From Pseudophaeobacter arcticus DSM 23566 (GTDB lineage Bacteria; Pseudomonadota; Alphaproteobacteria; Rhodobacterales; Rhodobacteraceae): a DNA stretch of 64,000 nt. Position numbers and translations under genes: made by a program. Every line of letters begins with the position of its first letter. Positions within the stretch are counted from its first letter, which is position 1. The notes under the pieces were generated by a model that was given only the letters and a program-made list of their open reading frames with translations, was not told where the DNA came from and ran no database searches. Below, piece by piece: positions 7,856 to 17,810 of this stretch. Location: positions 237,074 through 301,073 of the forward strand of contig NZ_KI421507.1 of assembly GCF_000473205.1 (NCBI RefSeq). Reading direction: 5' to 3'.

Positions 7856-9085
7856 TTATTGACCTGTGGAAGGATCGTCGGTGTCGGGCCCCTCGCGCAG
7901 TTCCATATGCGCCATGATCTGACCATGGTCCGAGGCGAGCTTGTTATAGGGCGCCTCGGGGTGGCTGCCATCAGTCAGGTGGTCGTTGAACACACTGTAA
8001 TAAAGCATCTGCCCCCTGGCGCCTGACCAGCTGGGATCAAAGTGGCGCGACATATAAATCTGATCGATGCTTTCATGTACGCCCCCAAAGGCAGTGGTAT
8101 AGACCACATCCCTGAGCGAGCGTTTGAGAAAGACCTTTTCGGCGGAGCGCAGGCGCACCTTGTCCACCGCTTCTTGAATTTGGTCATTCTCAGATCGGCT
8201 GTAGCGGTCATTGCCGTGTTTGGCATCATGGCGCAGCATCCAGGCGTAATTGCGAAAGGGCACCTCGCCCGAGATGATCTCGCTGCTGACCGCATGTTCA
8301 CCATCGTTGAAATCGCCAAGAACCATCACCGGGCGGTCCTGTTCCAGCTCATCCAGAATGGCCCGGCGCAAAACCCAGGCTTCGCCCATGCGACGCAGGG
8401 CCGAGCGCAGCGCGCCCAGGGCACGGCCTGCCGGGTCATAGGCGGTCAGCACGGTTTCCGGAGCCTGTGCCGCACCAGGCGGGGTGATGAATTCGCCCAG
8501 TTTGGATTTCAGGTGGCAGTTAAAGACGGTAACAACCTGCCCATTGATAGGAATTCGCGCCTTGAGGATCGGGCGTGACAGGCAGCGCAGGGTGTAATAG
8601 CCGGCCTCTTCCTCGCCGCCGAGGTGGGACATCGGGATATCCAGCGGCGGCTCCAGCTCCTGGATCACCTCGGGCGTGCCAACAAAGCCAAAGCGCGACA
8701 GGATCGCCAGACCGGGGCGACGCTGGCCCGGTTGGCCGGTGTCATTGACATTGGCCGCAAAGGCGAGGCCTGTATCGCCGTAGGGACCATAGGCCAATTT
8801 GCGAAAAATGGCCTTGCGATGATAGCGTTTCGAGCGGTCCGGGACCGTGGCGGCATTGGCCTGGATGCCACGGGCATCGGCCTCGGCAATCACCTCTCGC
8901 AGGGCCTCTTCTTCAAAAATCTCCTGGAAGCCAACAATATCGGCATCCAATGTCAGGATCTGATCGGCCATCCAGTCCGACTTCCAAGCGTATTCCTCGG
9001 GGGTGTAGCTTTGGAAGCGGTAGTATTCCTTGTCCTGCCCAATCAGATTTTTGACGTTGAAAGATGCGATGGTGAACCGGCTCAT
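7856..9085 (-). CDS. Endonuclease/exonuclease/phosphatase-fold protein
   Basis: A 409-residue protein of the EEP superfamily (DNase I/sphingomyelinase fold). It begins with FTIASFNVKNL and then DADIVGFQEIF, giving the conserved asparagine and metal-binding glutamate. The middle has TVFNCHLKSK (catalytic histidine region) and MVLGDFNDGEHA (the GDFN motif), and the end has SDHGQIMAHM (the SDH motif). No signal peptide is visible. The substrate could be nucleic acid or a phosphodiester; relatives are often annotated only by fold. It is flanked by the dehydratase upstream and the inverted repeat downstream. Confidence 0.85.
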   Translation of the reverse strand: MSRFTIASFNVKNLIGQDKEYYRFQSYTPEEYAWKSDWMADQILTLDADIVGFQEIFEEEALREVIAEADARGIQANAATVPDRSKRYHRKAIFRKLAYGPYGDTGLAFAANVNDTGQPGQRRPGLAILSRFGFVGTPEVIQELEPPLDIPMSHLGGEEEAGYYTLRCLSRPILKARIPINGQVVTVFNCHLKSKLGEFITPPGAAQAPETVLTAYDPAGRALGALRSALRRMGEAWVLRRAILDELEQDRPVMVLGDFNDGEHAVSSEIISGEVPFRNYAWMLRHDAKHGNDRYSRSENDQIQEAVDKVRLRSAEKVFLKRSLRDVVYTTAFGGVHESIDQIYMSRHFDPSWSGARGQMLYYSVFNDHLTDGSHPEAPYNKLASDHGQIMAHMELREGPDTDDPSTGQ

Positions 9086-9121
9086 GGCAAACTCCGTCAG
9101 ATGGATAGCGCCCTCATGTGG

Positions 9122-10102
9122 TCAAGCATAGCGGCTGAGCGCCTGGCAGAACAGCTCCGCATCCACATTACCGCCAGTAGCCACGGCAATCACCGCCTCG
9201 CCTGTGATCTCGTCCGGGTGAAACAAGGCGGCGGCCAGGGCAACGGCGCCACCGGGTTCGATCACGATCTTTAACCGCAAAAAGGCCATCGCCATGGCGC
9301 GCAGGGCTTCCTCTTCGGTGACCACAAGGCCAGGACCACAGAGCCGCTGCAGAATTGGAAAGGTCAAAGCGCCGGGGGCGGGGGTGAGGATAGCGTCGCA
9401 GATCGAACCGGATACCTCAGCGTTGCTTTGGATGTCTCCGCTTTGCAATGACCGCGCGACGTCATCAAACCCCTGGGGCTCAACCGGGCGCACCTGCAGC
9501 CCCGGCGCAGTTGCTTCCAGCGCCAGCGCCACGCCACTGGTGAGACCGCCACCACCGCAACAAACCAGCACATTCGCCGCTGTGACACCCTCGGCTTTGG
9601 CCTGACTGGCGATTTCCAAGCCAATAGTGCCCTGGCCGGCGATGACCTCTGGCTCGTCATAGGGTTTGATCAGGGTGAGGCCGCGCTCCTGGGCGAGTGT
9701 CTGGCCAATGGCGCTGCGGTCCTCTCCGGCGGCGCGGTCATACAGCACCACATCGGCCCCCAGCGCGCGGGTGTTTTTGATTTTCAGGCTGGGTGCATCG
9801 GCTGGCATCAGGATAACGGCGGCTACCCCGTGGGCCTTGGCTGCGGCGGCAACACCCTGCGCGTGGTTGCCGCTGGAATAGGCCAGAACACCCCGCGCAC
9901 GATCAGCCTCCGTGAGGGCTGAGATTGCCGCCCAGCCGCCGCGAAACTTAAAGGATCCGGTATGTTGCAGGCATTCGGCTTTGACCAGAACCCGGCGTCC
10001 GGCGATTTCATCCAGAAACGGCGAGCTGAGCAGAGGTGTGACGCGGGCATGACCCTGCAGCCTTTTGGCGGCGGCTTGGATCCTGTCAAAGGATGACATC
10101 AA
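9122..10102 (-). CDS. PLP-dependent threonine/serine dehydratase
   Basis: A 326-residue fold type II PLP enzyme. The cofactor lysine is K52 in HTGSFKFRGG, the substrate-binding SSGNHAQGVA follows, and the phosphate-binding glycine loop is CCGGGGLTSG. It lacks the C-terminal ACT regulatory domain of biosynthetic IlvA, so it matches the short catabolic/TdcB-like or serine racemase group. It is expected to deaminate threonine or serine to the 2-oxo acid. Its ATG (10102) overlaps the stop of the upstream alpha/beta hydrolase by 4 bp, so the two are coupled. Confidence 0.85.
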   Translation of the reverse strand: MMSSFDRIQAAAKRLQGHARVTPLLSSPFLDEIAGRRVLVKAECLQHTGSFKFRGGWAAISALTEADRARGVLAYSSGNHAQGVAAAAKAHGVAAVILMPADAPSLKIKNTRALGADVVLYDRAAGEDRSAIGQTLAQERGLTLIKPYDEPEVIAGQGTIGLEIASQAKAEGVTAANVLVCCGGGGLTSGVALALEATAPGLQVRPVEPQGFDDVARSLQSGDIQSNAEVSGSICDAILTPAPGALTFPILQRLCGPGLVVTEEEALRAMAMAFLRLKIVIEPGGAVALAAALFHPDEITGEAVIAVATGGNVDAELFCQALSRYA

Positions 10103-10932
10103 ATGTGCTCCAGAACGGATTGAATAAGGGAAAGGGATAGTGGTTCATCCAGGAAAGGAACATGGCCGCGATTGGCAAGCTCCACAGCCTGGATCTGCGG
10201 CAGGCGGCGCTGCATTTCCAAGTAGGTTTCGTGACTCAAGACGTCTGAATTGGCGCCCCGAATGATGCCACAGGGCAGCCCGTCAAGCGCAATGAACAGC
10301 GGCCAGAGATCCGGCAGCGGGCCTGCCTCGGCCTGGGTCAGCAGCGCGTCGCGGATCCGGGGATCATACCGCAGCTGCAAGCCTCCATCGGTGGCATCGT
10401 AGAATGTCTCTACCTCTTCGCGCCAGCGCCGGGCGGGCACATCGCCAAAGGCAGGCGCCATCAAGGCGGCAAGGGTCTCGGCGGCCTGGGCATGGGTCTT
10501 GGCGGCGGGGCGACGGCCCACATACATCATGATCCGGGCAATTCCGTCTTCCGGGATGACCGGACCAACGTCGTTGAGGATCACAGCCATGAGCCGTGAT
10601 TTGGCACTGGCAGCCAGCATCATGGCGACCATTCCCCCGCGTGAGGTGCCAAGCAGTGCTGCCTTTGGCAGCGACAGATGGTCCATCAGCTCCAGCACAT
10701 CCCGGGCTTCGCGCGGGACGTTGTAGTTCTGGAAATCCGGATCAGGGTCCGACTGGCCGCGTCCCCGCGCATCCAGCGTGATCAGCCGATACTGTTGGGC
10801 GTGGGGTGCGAAATAGCGAAAATCCCGGCTGTCCCGTGTAAGGCCTGCCAGGCAGATCAGTGGCGTGCCGGTTGGGGTGCCGGTTTCCTCATAAAATAAC
10901 GAAAGACCATCGCTTGTGGTGAAAAAACTCAT
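10099..10932 (-). CDS. Alpha/beta hydrolase
   Basis: A 277-residue alpha/beta hydrolase. The nucleophile elbow is S97 in LLGTSRGGMVAMM and the catalytic histidine lies in NRGHVPFLDEP near the C-terminus. LDARGRGQSDPDPD follows strand 4, as in many epoxide-hydrolase/esterase relatives. The substrate is unknown. It is preceded by the haloacid dehalogenase gene with a 15-bp gap and overlaps the dehydratase gene by ATGA, giving a three-gene minus-strand operon. Confidence 0.82.
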   Translation of the reverse strand: MSFFTTSDGLSLFYEETGTPTGTPLICLAGLTRDSRDFRYFAPHAQQYRLITLDARGRGQSDPDPDFQNYNVPREARDVLELMDHLSLPKAALLGTSRGGMVAMMLAASAKSRLMAVILNDVGPVIPEDGIARIMMYVGRRPAAKTHAQAAETLAALMAPAFGDVPARRWREEVETFYDATDGGLQLRYDPRIRDALLTQAEAGPLPDLWPLFIALDGLPCGIIRGANSDVLSHETYLEMQRRLPQIQAVELANRGHVPFLDEPLSLSLIQSVLEHI

Positions 10933-10947
10933 ACAGCGAAACCTCGG

Positions 10948-11634
10948 TTATTTGGCGGCCAGATCGGGGATGGAGGTCAGGTCGCTCAGCACATGTTGGG
11001 CAGACCAGGGCAGTCGGTCCATGGGCTCAGCTGCGCGATTGACCCAGGCGGTGGTAAAGCCGTAGCCCGCCGCGCTGGCAGCGTCCCAGCCATTGGAGGA
11101 GACAAAGAGCACCTCGTCCTTCTGGCAGCCAAACCGCTGCCCCACCAGGTCATAGACCCGCGCGTCCGGTTTGAAGATACCGACGCTTTCCACTGAGAGC
11201 ACATCATCCAGAAGCGATTGGATGCCGGCGGATTGCACCGCCCCATCCAACATGTCGGGGGACCCGTTGGACAGGATCGCGGTGTTCATCCCTGCCTTTT
11301 TCAAAGCGGCCAGCATCGCCGGAACCTCGGGGTAGGCCTGAAGCTCCCAATAGAGATCCAGCAGGCGTTTGCGCAGTTTGGGATCCCCGGCAAGGCTGGT
11401 CGCCTCGAGCGCCCAGTCAAGCCCGTCCTGAGTGACCTGCCAAAATCCGCAATGGGCATCTGTTATGGCGCGCAGCCAGGAGTATTGCAGCTGCTTCAAT
11501 CGCCAATGGTTGGCGAGCTCTGCCCAGCTGTCCTGCAAATGTGGAAACTCAGGCTCGGCGGCAGCCTGGCGGGCTGCGGCTGCGACGTCAAATAAGGTGC
11601 CATAGGCGTCAAAAACACAGGTGGTGATCGGCAT
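10948..11634 (-). CDS. Haloacid dehalogenase, type II
   Basis: A 228-residue HAD-superfamily enzyme. D9 in CVFDAYGTLFDV is the nucleophile, LSNGS (motif II) follows, K in FKPDARVY is motif III, and VSSNGWDAASAAGYG is the type II motif IV. This pattern is that of L-2-haloacid dehalogenases, which hydrolyse 2-haloalkanoic acids, although many family members have other phosphatase-like roles. The ATG at 11634 follows GGGAGAATGC. Likely first gene of the operon with the hydrolase and dehydratase. Confidence 0.85.
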   Translation of the reverse strand: MPITTCVFDAYGTLFDVAAAARQAAAEPEFPHLQDSWAELANHWRLKQLQYSWLRAITDAHCGFWQVTQDGLDWALEATSLAGDPKLRKRLLDLYWELQAYPEVPAMLAALKKAGMNTAILSNGSPDMLDGAVQSAGIQSLLDDVLSVESVGIFKPDARVYDLVGQRFGCQKDEVLFVSSNGWDAASAAGYGFTTAWVNRAAEPMDRLPWSAQHVLSDLTSIPDLAAK

Positions 11635-11852
11635 TGCATTCTCCCTTTGGGCCATCCTGTCACGGCCTTGGGCTGGGTGCAAAGCGCGAAGTTGTGATGG
11701 ATACAATTGGGGGTCTCAAAGACTGCCAGGCCCAAACAGCGCGCAGTTTTGGCGCAGGTCCTGTTCCTGAGCGGTAAAACCATCGGCTTTACATCGTACC
11801 TGAGGACTGTAGGGTGCCGGCCACTGAAACTTGTAGATAGACTGGAGGTCAC

Positions 11853-12281
11853 ATGACCGAGGTAAAGAACGGCGATACCGTGCGCATTCACTATACGGGC
11901 ACTCTGGCGGATGGGTCCGTCTTTGACAGCTCCGAAGGGCGGGATCCGCTGGAGTTCACTGTGGGCTCTGGTCAGGTGATTGCAGGCATGGATGCCGGTC
12001 TGCCAGGCATGCGTGTCGGCGATAAAAAACGGCTCGAAATTCCTGCGGACGAGGCCTATGGCCCGCTGAACCCCGAGGCCCGCCAGGCGATCCCGCGCGA
12101 GGGCATCCCTGACGGCATCCCGCTGGAGCTGGGCACGCAGCTGCAGATGCAAAGCCCCGAAGGCCATGTATTGCCGGTGACCGTTGTCGAGGTCACCGAA
12201 GCCACCGTGACGCTGGATGCCAACCATCCGCTGGCGGGCAAGGATCTGACCTTTGATATCGAGCTGGTCTCGATCGGCTAA
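11853..12281 (+). CDS. FKBP-type peptidyl-prolyl cis-trans isomerase (SlyD-like)
   Basis: A 142-residue cytoplasmic foldase with the FKBP core: VRIHYTGTLADGSVFDSS at the N-terminus, VGSGQVIAGMDAGLPGM forming the active-site loop, and an inserted flap domain (about residues 65-125) as in SlyD. The C-terminal end FDIELVSIG closes the FKBP sheet. The histidine-rich tail of E. coli SlyD is absent. GGAGG precedes the ATG at 11853. It is transcribed away from the dehalogenase and ends at a terminator shared with fabI. Confidence 0.9.
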   Translation: MTEVKNGDTVRIHYTGTLADGSVFDSSEGRDPLEFTVGSGQVIAGMDAGLPGMRVGDKKRLEIPADEAYGPLNPEARQAIPREGIPDGIPLELGTQLQMQSPEGHVLPVTVVEVTEATVTLDANHPLAGKDLTFDIELVSIG

Positions 12282-12307
12282 GGCCGCCTCCGAACGGTCC
12301 AAAGCAA

Positions 12308-12334
12308 AAGGGCGCCCTCCCAGGCGCCCTTTTT
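12308..12334. terminator. Bidirectional terminator between FKBP gene and fabI
   Basis: The stem AAGGGCGCC (12308-12316) pairs with GGCGCCCTT (12323-12331), with a T-run after it on the plus strand and an A-run before it that gives a T-run on the minus strand. It lies between two convergent genes. Confidence 0.85.
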
Positions 12335-12363
12335 ATGTCTCATCAGCAGCGGGGCTGCCGGAT

Positions 12364-13155
<792 letters not shown>

Positions 13156-13163
13156 TGTGAGTG

Positions 13164-14393
13164 TTATCCTTTGTACTTGCTCAAAATCATCGACCCATTG
13201 GTGCCGCCAAAGCCAAAGCTGTTGGTCATGACACAGTCGAGGCCCGCATTTTCGACAAGATCAGTGGCGATCTCGCCGGGCAGGATGCCCTCGGCCAGGG
13301 TGTCCACATTGATCGATGGGGTGATGAAATCGTCATCCAGCATCAACAGGCAGAAAATGGCCTCCAATGCGCCCGCCGCGCCCTGGGCGTGGCCGGTCAG
13401 GGATTTGGTCGAAGAGATCGGTGGGGTCTGGCCTTCGCCAAAGACCCGGCGCACGGCCTCGACTTCGCCAACGTCACCAACGGGGGTCGATGTGCCATGG
13501 GCGTTGATATAGCTGACCTTGCGGCCTTCGGGCAGGGTCGACAGCGCCAGACGCATGGCACGTTCGCCACCTTCGCCAGAGGGGGCAACCATATCGTGGC
13601 CATCGGAGGTGGCCGCATAGCCCACCACTTCGGCGTAGATCTTGGCGCCGCGCGCCAGCGCGTGGTCGAGATCTTCCAGCACCACAATGCCACCACCGCC
13701 TGAAATGACAAAACCGTCGCGGTCCTGATCAAAGGCGCGGCTGGCCGCGGTTGGGTCGTCGTTTTTCTTGGAGGACATCGCGCCCATGGCATCAAACAGA
13801 CAGGACAGGGTCCAGTCCAGCTCTTCGCCGCCACCGGCAAACATCACGTCCTGCTTGCCCATCATGATCTGTTCTGCCGCATTGCCGATGCAGTGCAGCG
13901 AGGTCGAGCAGGCCGAGGTGATGGAATAGTTGATGCCCTTGATCTTGAAGGCTGTCGACAGGTTGGCCGAAATGGTCGAGGACATGCACTTAGGCACCGC
14001 AAAGGGCCCGATGCGCTTGGTGGCGCCGGTTTTGGCAACCACCTGATGCGCCGCCAACATGGCAGAGGTGGAGGGCCCACCGGAACCAGCCACCAGACCG
14101 GTGCGCTCATTGACGATCTGATCCTCGGTGAGGCCCGCATCGGCAATGGCCTGGCTCATGGCGATATGGGCATAGGCGGCACCTGGCCCCATGAAACGCA
14201 GGGCGCGCTTGTCGACATGTTCCTTGATGTCGATCTTCAGCGTACCGGCAACCTGACTGCGAAAGCCATGCTCGGTCATTTCCGGGCTGGCGACGATGCC
14301 AGATTTCCCCGACTTCAGTGAAGCGATGACTTCTTCGGTGTTGTTTCCGATGGAGGAGACGATCCCCAGACCGGTGACGACGACACGACGCAT
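13164..14393 (-). CDS. fabB: Beta-ketoacyl-ACP synthase I
   Basis: A 409-residue condensing enzyme needed to elongate unsaturated acyl chains made by FabA. The Cys-His-His triad is C162 in TSACSTSLH, H299 in NAHGTSTPVGD and H335 in SLTGHAQGAAG. GDxGE-type and GFGGTN motifs close the thiolase fold. It normally sits right after fabA, but here an orphan gene and the fabA terminator lie between them, so fabB-fabI probably have their own promoter within 14394-14514. Confidence 0.95.
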   Translation of the reverse strand: MRRVVVTGLGIVSSIGNNTEEVIASLKSGKSGIVASPEMTEHGFRSQVAGTLKIDIKEHVDKRALRFMGPGAAYAHIAMSQAIADAGLTEDQIVNERTGLVAGSGGPSTSAMLAAHQVVAKTGATKRIGPFAVPKCMSSTISANLSTAFKIKGINYSITSACSTSLHCIGNAAEQIMMGKQDVMFAGGGEELDWTLSCLFDAMGAMSSKKNDDPTAASRAFDQDRDGFVISGGGGIVVLEDLDHALARGAKIYAEVVGYAATSDGHDMVAPSGEGGERAMRLALSTLPEGRKVSYINAHGTSTPVGDVGEVEAVRRVFGEGQTPPISSTKSLTGHAQGAAGALEAIFCLLMLDDDFITPSINVDTLAEGILPGEIATDLVENAGLDCVMTNSFGFGGTNGSMILSKYKG

Positions 14394-14514
14394 ACGTGCA
14401 CTCCCTTAATTGCTTATGTCTTAGTATGCATTGCAGGGCGGAGGTGCAAGATGGCATGGTGTGGGAGAAGGCTTGAGCGGGATGCTGATACTAGTACGAT
14501 TTGAGGACAGACTT

Positions 14515-15309
14515 CTAATTGGAGCTAGAGCCGGTTCTGCCCACATAAACTCTGTCGATCATTTTTCTGGCACAATCGACCGATGAATCCATTAGGGCAT
14601 TCCTGCAATACGCTGAAAGCTGCGTTAGGAAAAAGACTTCACTCGTGTCATAAAATGGCTCCGGGGCAAGGGATCGCCCGATGCCTGCTGAGCCATAAGG
14701 TGTAGACTCGGGAAAAACTCCCAACGCAGAAATGACTCCGAATTCAAGGCAGGCCCTGCGGGCCAGCTTTTCCGCTCCCAAGTCGACCACTAGTGCGACT
14801 GCTGATACAACGTTCTCTTTGTGTTCGAACCACTGACCGAAGCAACCTGGCCCCACTGGGAGCAACCCAGAATCGAGTATGCCAATAACTTCACTGCTCG
14901 CATCATTCGCGTCCACTGCCAGGTCCGTTGCTTTGAATCGGAAAGTTGGTTCAACTTGGCCCAATTGCAGTTCTTCGAAGGCGATGACAAAGTTCGACTG
15001 TCGGTCTATGGCGGATTTCGCGGCAAACCAGGTATCCGCTTCGCCAACCATCTCAACCTCTTCGTCAGCCAGCATGGATAGAACTTGGATTAGAGATACG
15101 CCATAGAGCGCCAGGTCGCTTGGGACTTCGCCAACCAGTTCCGGCCTGATTGCTCGTCCCCAATGTCGCAAACCTGATTTTTGCCCGTCATAGATCGTGT
15201 AGCGGTCGGCAAGGCTGGAGAAGTCGGTAGGATCATCCGACCGGGCTGATGTAGCTAGGGCTGCGATGGCAAGTGTAACAAACAAACGTTGTACAAGGGG
15301 CTGGATCAT
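14515..15309 (-). CDS. Orphan secreted protein between fabB and fabA
   Basis: A 264-residue protein that I do not recognise. It begins with a signal peptide (QRLFVTLAIAALATSARS, likely cut near residue 25) and has four cysteines in the mature part (GCFGQW, RACLEF, AYCRNA, VDCARK), which could form two disulfides in the periplasm. Codon choice is visibly richer in A/T-ending codons than the fab genes on either side. The ATG at 15309 has AGAGGA upstream; an in-frame TTG 9 bp earlier is badly spaced. No domain motif is evident. Confidence 0.7.
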   Translation of the reverse strand: MIQPLVQRLFVTLAIAALATSARSDDPTDFSSLADRYTIYDGQKSGLRHWGRAIRPELVGEVPSDLALYGVSLIQVLSMLADEEVEMVGEADTWFAAKSAIDRQSNFVIAFEELQLGQVEPTFRFKATDLAVDANDASSEVIGILDSGLLPVGPGCFGQWFEHKENVVSAVALVVDLGAEKLARRACLEFGVISALGVFPESTPYGSAGIGRSLAPEPFYDTSEVFFLTQLSAYCRNALMDSSVDCARKMIDRVYVGRTGSSSN

Positions 15310-15464
15310 GCTCTGCAATCCTCTGCAAATAAAACAGGATATTTTAATGGACCATGGTAGATTAGCCGCGAAATTATGAAAGCATTTGGTTTACTTACAA
15401 GCAAACTCTAAGTGAGTTTCTCGTCGCCGATGTCCCCTTTGCTCTTTGCCTGAAGCTGCAACCA

Positions 15465-15493
15465 ACAAAAAAAGAGGCCCGATGGCCTCTTTT
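15465..15493 (-). terminator. fabA terminator
   Basis: AAAGAGGCC (15471-15479) pairs with GGCCTCTTT (15484-15492). On the minus strand the hairpin is followed by a run of T residues (plus-strand A-run from 15467). It lies 24 bp after the fabA stop, so fabA transcription should end before the orphan gene and fabB. Confidence 0.85.
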
Positions 15494-15516
15494 CAAGTCT
15501 TGCGGGCCAAGACTTC

Positions 15517-16026
15517 TCAAGCTTCGGACAGAACGACCTTCATGTCCTTGACGTCATAGATCATCTCGCCATCGGCCTCGACGATGCCATCGGCGACACC
15601 CATGGTCAGGCGGCGGGTCTGGATCGCTTTTTTGAAGTCGATCTTATAGGTCAGCATCTTGCGCTCGGGGCGGACCATGCCGGTGAGTTTGACCTCACCA
15701 ACGCCAACCGCCATGCCGCGGCCTTTCCAGCCGCGCCAGCCGAGGTTGAAGCCGGTGAGCTGCCACAACCCATCCAGACCCAGGCAGCCGGGCATGATCG
15801 GGTTGCCGGGGAAATGACATTCAAAGAACCACAGTTCCGGGTTGATATCGAATTCTGCAACGATATGGCCCTTGCCATGGGCGCCGCCATCGGCGCTGAC
15901 CTCGGTAATGCGGTCCATCATCAACATTGGCGGTGCTGGCAGCTGGGCGTTGCCAGGGCCAAACAGCTCTCCGCGGGCACATTTCAACAGATCGTCTTTG
16001 TCAAAGCTGCTGGGGTAATCGGCCAT
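15517..16026 (-). CDS. fabA: 3-hydroxydecanoyl-ACP dehydratase/isomerase
   Basis: A 169-residue hot-dog-fold enzyme that dehydrates 3-hydroxydecanoyl-ACP and isomerises the product to the cis-3 form, starting unsaturated fatty acid synthesis. The catalytic H71 lies in [15 protein letters not shown] and D85 in [10 protein letters not shown], matching E. coli H70 and D84. The length is the usual one. It is divergent from irr, an arrangement known from other Rhodobacteraceae, and has its own terminator. Confidence 0.96.
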   Translation of the reverse strand: MADYPSSFDKDDLLKCARGELFGPGNAQLPAPPMLMMDRITEVSADGGAHGKGHIVAEFDINPELWFFECHFPGNPIMPGCLGLDGLWQLTGFNLGWRGWKGRGMAVGVGEVKLTGMVRPERKMLTYKIDFKKAIQTRRLTMGVADGIVEADGEMIYDVKDMKVVLSEA

Positions 16027-16184
16027 GCTGGCGCGTCTCCTGCCTGAGGTGTTTCATGTGTTTTTCCTCCTGTAGCACCCGGCTTAAGGGTCCTGCAAGA
16101 GCAGTGAGCCATGCGGCGCGGGGCGCGGTGTCACAGGGGGCAAGCCACTGGCGTTGACCGGAAATGGGGATTCTGTTTGAAAAA

Positions 16185-16199
16185 TGCAATTCATTCGCA
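16185..16199. promoter_or_regulatory. Imperfect palindrome upstream of irr/fabA, possible operator
   Basis: TGCAATTCATTCGCA is a 15-bp imperfect dyad (outer TGC/GCA arms, two internal mismatches) in the irr-fabA divergent region. An iron-response regulator site is conceivable, but it does not clearly match the ICE or Iron-Rhodo box consensus I remember. Confidence 0.2.
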
Positions 16200-16237
16200 G
16201 TATAAACACCAATAGCAACGCGATGCAGGATCCGCAC

Positions 16238-16654
16238 ATGACGCCAAACAGTGAAGACGTGGCAACAAATTGGTTGGTTGATGCCGGCCTGCGGCCAACC
16301 CGTCAACGGCTCGCCCTTGCGGAGCTTTTGGTGGGCGATGGCAACCATCGTCACGTCACCGCCGAGAGCCTGTTTGACGCTGCCAAATCCAAAGGCACCA
16401 CCGTTTCACTGGCCACCGTCTACAACACGCTGCGGGCCTTTTGTGAAGCAGGGGTGCTGCAGGAAATCACTGTGGATGGGTCGAAAAGCTATTTTGACAC
16501 CAATACCCACGATCACCCGCATTATTATTGGGAGGATGGCAATCGGGTCACCGATGCGCCCTCTGATCAATTGGTGATCCAGCGCCTGCCGGACGCGCCC
16601 GAAGGCATGGAGATTGCCTCGGTGGATGTGGTCATTCGTCTGCGGAAGGTCTGA
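16238..16654 (+). CDS. irr: Iron response regulator Irr, Fur family
   Basis: A 138-residue Fur-family regulator. It has WLVDAGLRPTRQRLALAELL as the winged-helix entry, VSLATVYNTLRAF as the recognition helix and the Irr-type histidine cluster HDHPHYYWEDGN. In alphaproteobacteria Irr represses iron-using genes under iron limitation and is turned over after heme binding. I chose the ATG at 16238 because AGGA is placed 8 bp upstream; two earlier in-frame ATGs (16184, 16223) lack a good site. It is divergent from fabA, and its last 23 bp overlap the convergent LysR gene. Confidence 0.88.
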   Translation: MTPNSEDVATNWLVDAGLRPTRQRLALAELLVGDGNHRHVTAESLFDAAKSKGTTVSLATVYNTLRAFCEAGVLQEITVDGSKSYFDTNTHDHPHYYWEDGNRVTDAPSDQLVIQRLPDAPEGMEIASVDVVIRLRKV

Positions 16655-17564
16655 GGCCTGCGCCTGGCGGGGCTGGGCGGAGGGTTTTTGACAGGATGTC
16701 CAGGGCGCGGGCCAGTACCGAATCAAGTTTTGGCGCGCCGTGGCTGGTGATTATCACCGGCTCCAGGGCGCAGCTGTCGCGGACTGGAATATTCACAATC
16801 GCCTTGCCATCGTAGCTTTGGGTGATGGGGGGCGCGCTATAGCTGATGCCGACGCCCTCGCCATTGGCGGCCAGGCTGCGCAGCACCTCCAATGAGGCGG
16901 CGCGGTGGGAAATTCGGGGTGTCAGGCCCAGGCTTTTGAACAGCGCCAGCATATGCTGCACGGACAATCCCTCTTGCGAGAGCACCAGCGGCTCGCGGGC
17001 CAATTGCGCCAGGGAGAGGCTGCTGTGGCGCGCCAGCTCATGGTCGGGTGTCAGCAGGGCCAGCGGTGCGCGATTGTCGATCACCCGCCGGGTAAATCCG
17101 GCATCCAACCCCAGATCATAGGTCACCGCGAGGTCAATCTCGCCTTGCAGCAGACCGCTAATGAGCTGTGCAAAGCCAAGAGTTTTGGTGGTCACGGTCA
17201 GGTCGGGAAAGGCCTGGCGCAACTCACGCAGAGCCGGGGCAAGGACAAAGGGGGCCAGATCAGAGAAACAGCCTATGACCAGGTTTTGCACCACAGGGCT
17301 GGCGCCGTCTGGGGTCTCCAGCCGGGAGGCCTGTTGCAGCAGTTTCTGTGCCGCCTTGGCAAAGTCGCGCCCCTGGGGGGTGAGCGACAAAGGTGTGCCT
17401 CGTCTTCGCACAAACAGCGCCTGACCCAGGTGGTCTTCGATCCGTGCCAGGGCGGTGGAGAGCGCTGGCTGGCTGACATTCAGGGCCTGTGCTGCAGCAG
17501 AGAGGCTGCCGTGCTGGGCAACGGCACAGGTGTATTCGTAGTGGCGCAGTGTTAAATATAGCAT
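16632..17564 (-). CDS. LysR-family transcriptional regulator
   Basis: A 310-residue LysR protein. The N-terminal helix-turn-helix is HGSLSAAAQALNVSQPALSTALARIEDHLG (about residues 18-47, given in parts here: SLSAAAQALNVSQPALS), followed by the periplasmic-binding-like effector domain from about residue 90. It is divergent from the dioxygenase gene at 17811, with a 246-bp gap, the classic position for a LysR target. It overlaps the convergent irr end by 23 bp. The inducer is unknown. Confidence 0.85.
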   Translation of the reverse strand: MLYLTLRHYEYTCAVAQHGSLSAAAQALNVSQPALSTALARIEDHLGQALFVRRRGTPLSLTPQGRDFAKAAQKLLQQASRLETPDGASPVVQNLVIGCFSDLAPFVLAPALRELRQAFPDLTVTTKTLGFAQLISGLLQGEIDLAVTYDLGLDAGFTRRVIDNRAPLALLTPDHELARHSSLSLAQLAREPLVLSQEGLSVQHMLALFKSLGLTPRISHRAASLEVLRSLAANGEGVGISYSAPPITQSYDGKAIVNIPVRDSCALEPVIITSHGAPKLDSVLARALDILSKTLRPAPPGAGLRPSADE

Positions 17565-17713
17565 CAGATTATGGGTATCTTATAAATATATTATTTGAAA
17601 CTAACTCGTGAAGGCGGCACAGTCGGTGCAGCAAAAATACATCTTTTCTAACCGCCGCCAGACCGAAGCCTGACAGGATTGCGAGAAACTGACTGCCTTG
17701 CTGCTTTGGTCTG

Positions 17714-17767
17714 CTGCCTGTTTGGCGGGCTGCCTGATTGGCGGGCTGCTGGCTGGCTGCTGGCTGG
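17714..17767. repeat. Short tandem units in the LysR/dioxygenase gap
   Basis: Two 16-bp units (ctgcctgtttggcggg, ctgcctgattggcggg; 17714-17745) are followed by two perfect 11-bp units of ctgctggctgg (17746-17767). They occupy the divergent promoter region and may alter the spacing of regulatory sites. Confidence 0.85.
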
Positions 17768-17810
17768 CGGATTGATACAACATTGAAAAACCTGGACGGA
17801 GACCCGCAGG

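Noticed and set aside
16160..16237. Irr ICE-box or Iron-Rhodo-box upstream of irr/fabA
   Set aside because: Only a 15-bp imperfect palindrome is present and it does not clearly match either consensus, so it is listed only as a low-confidence site.
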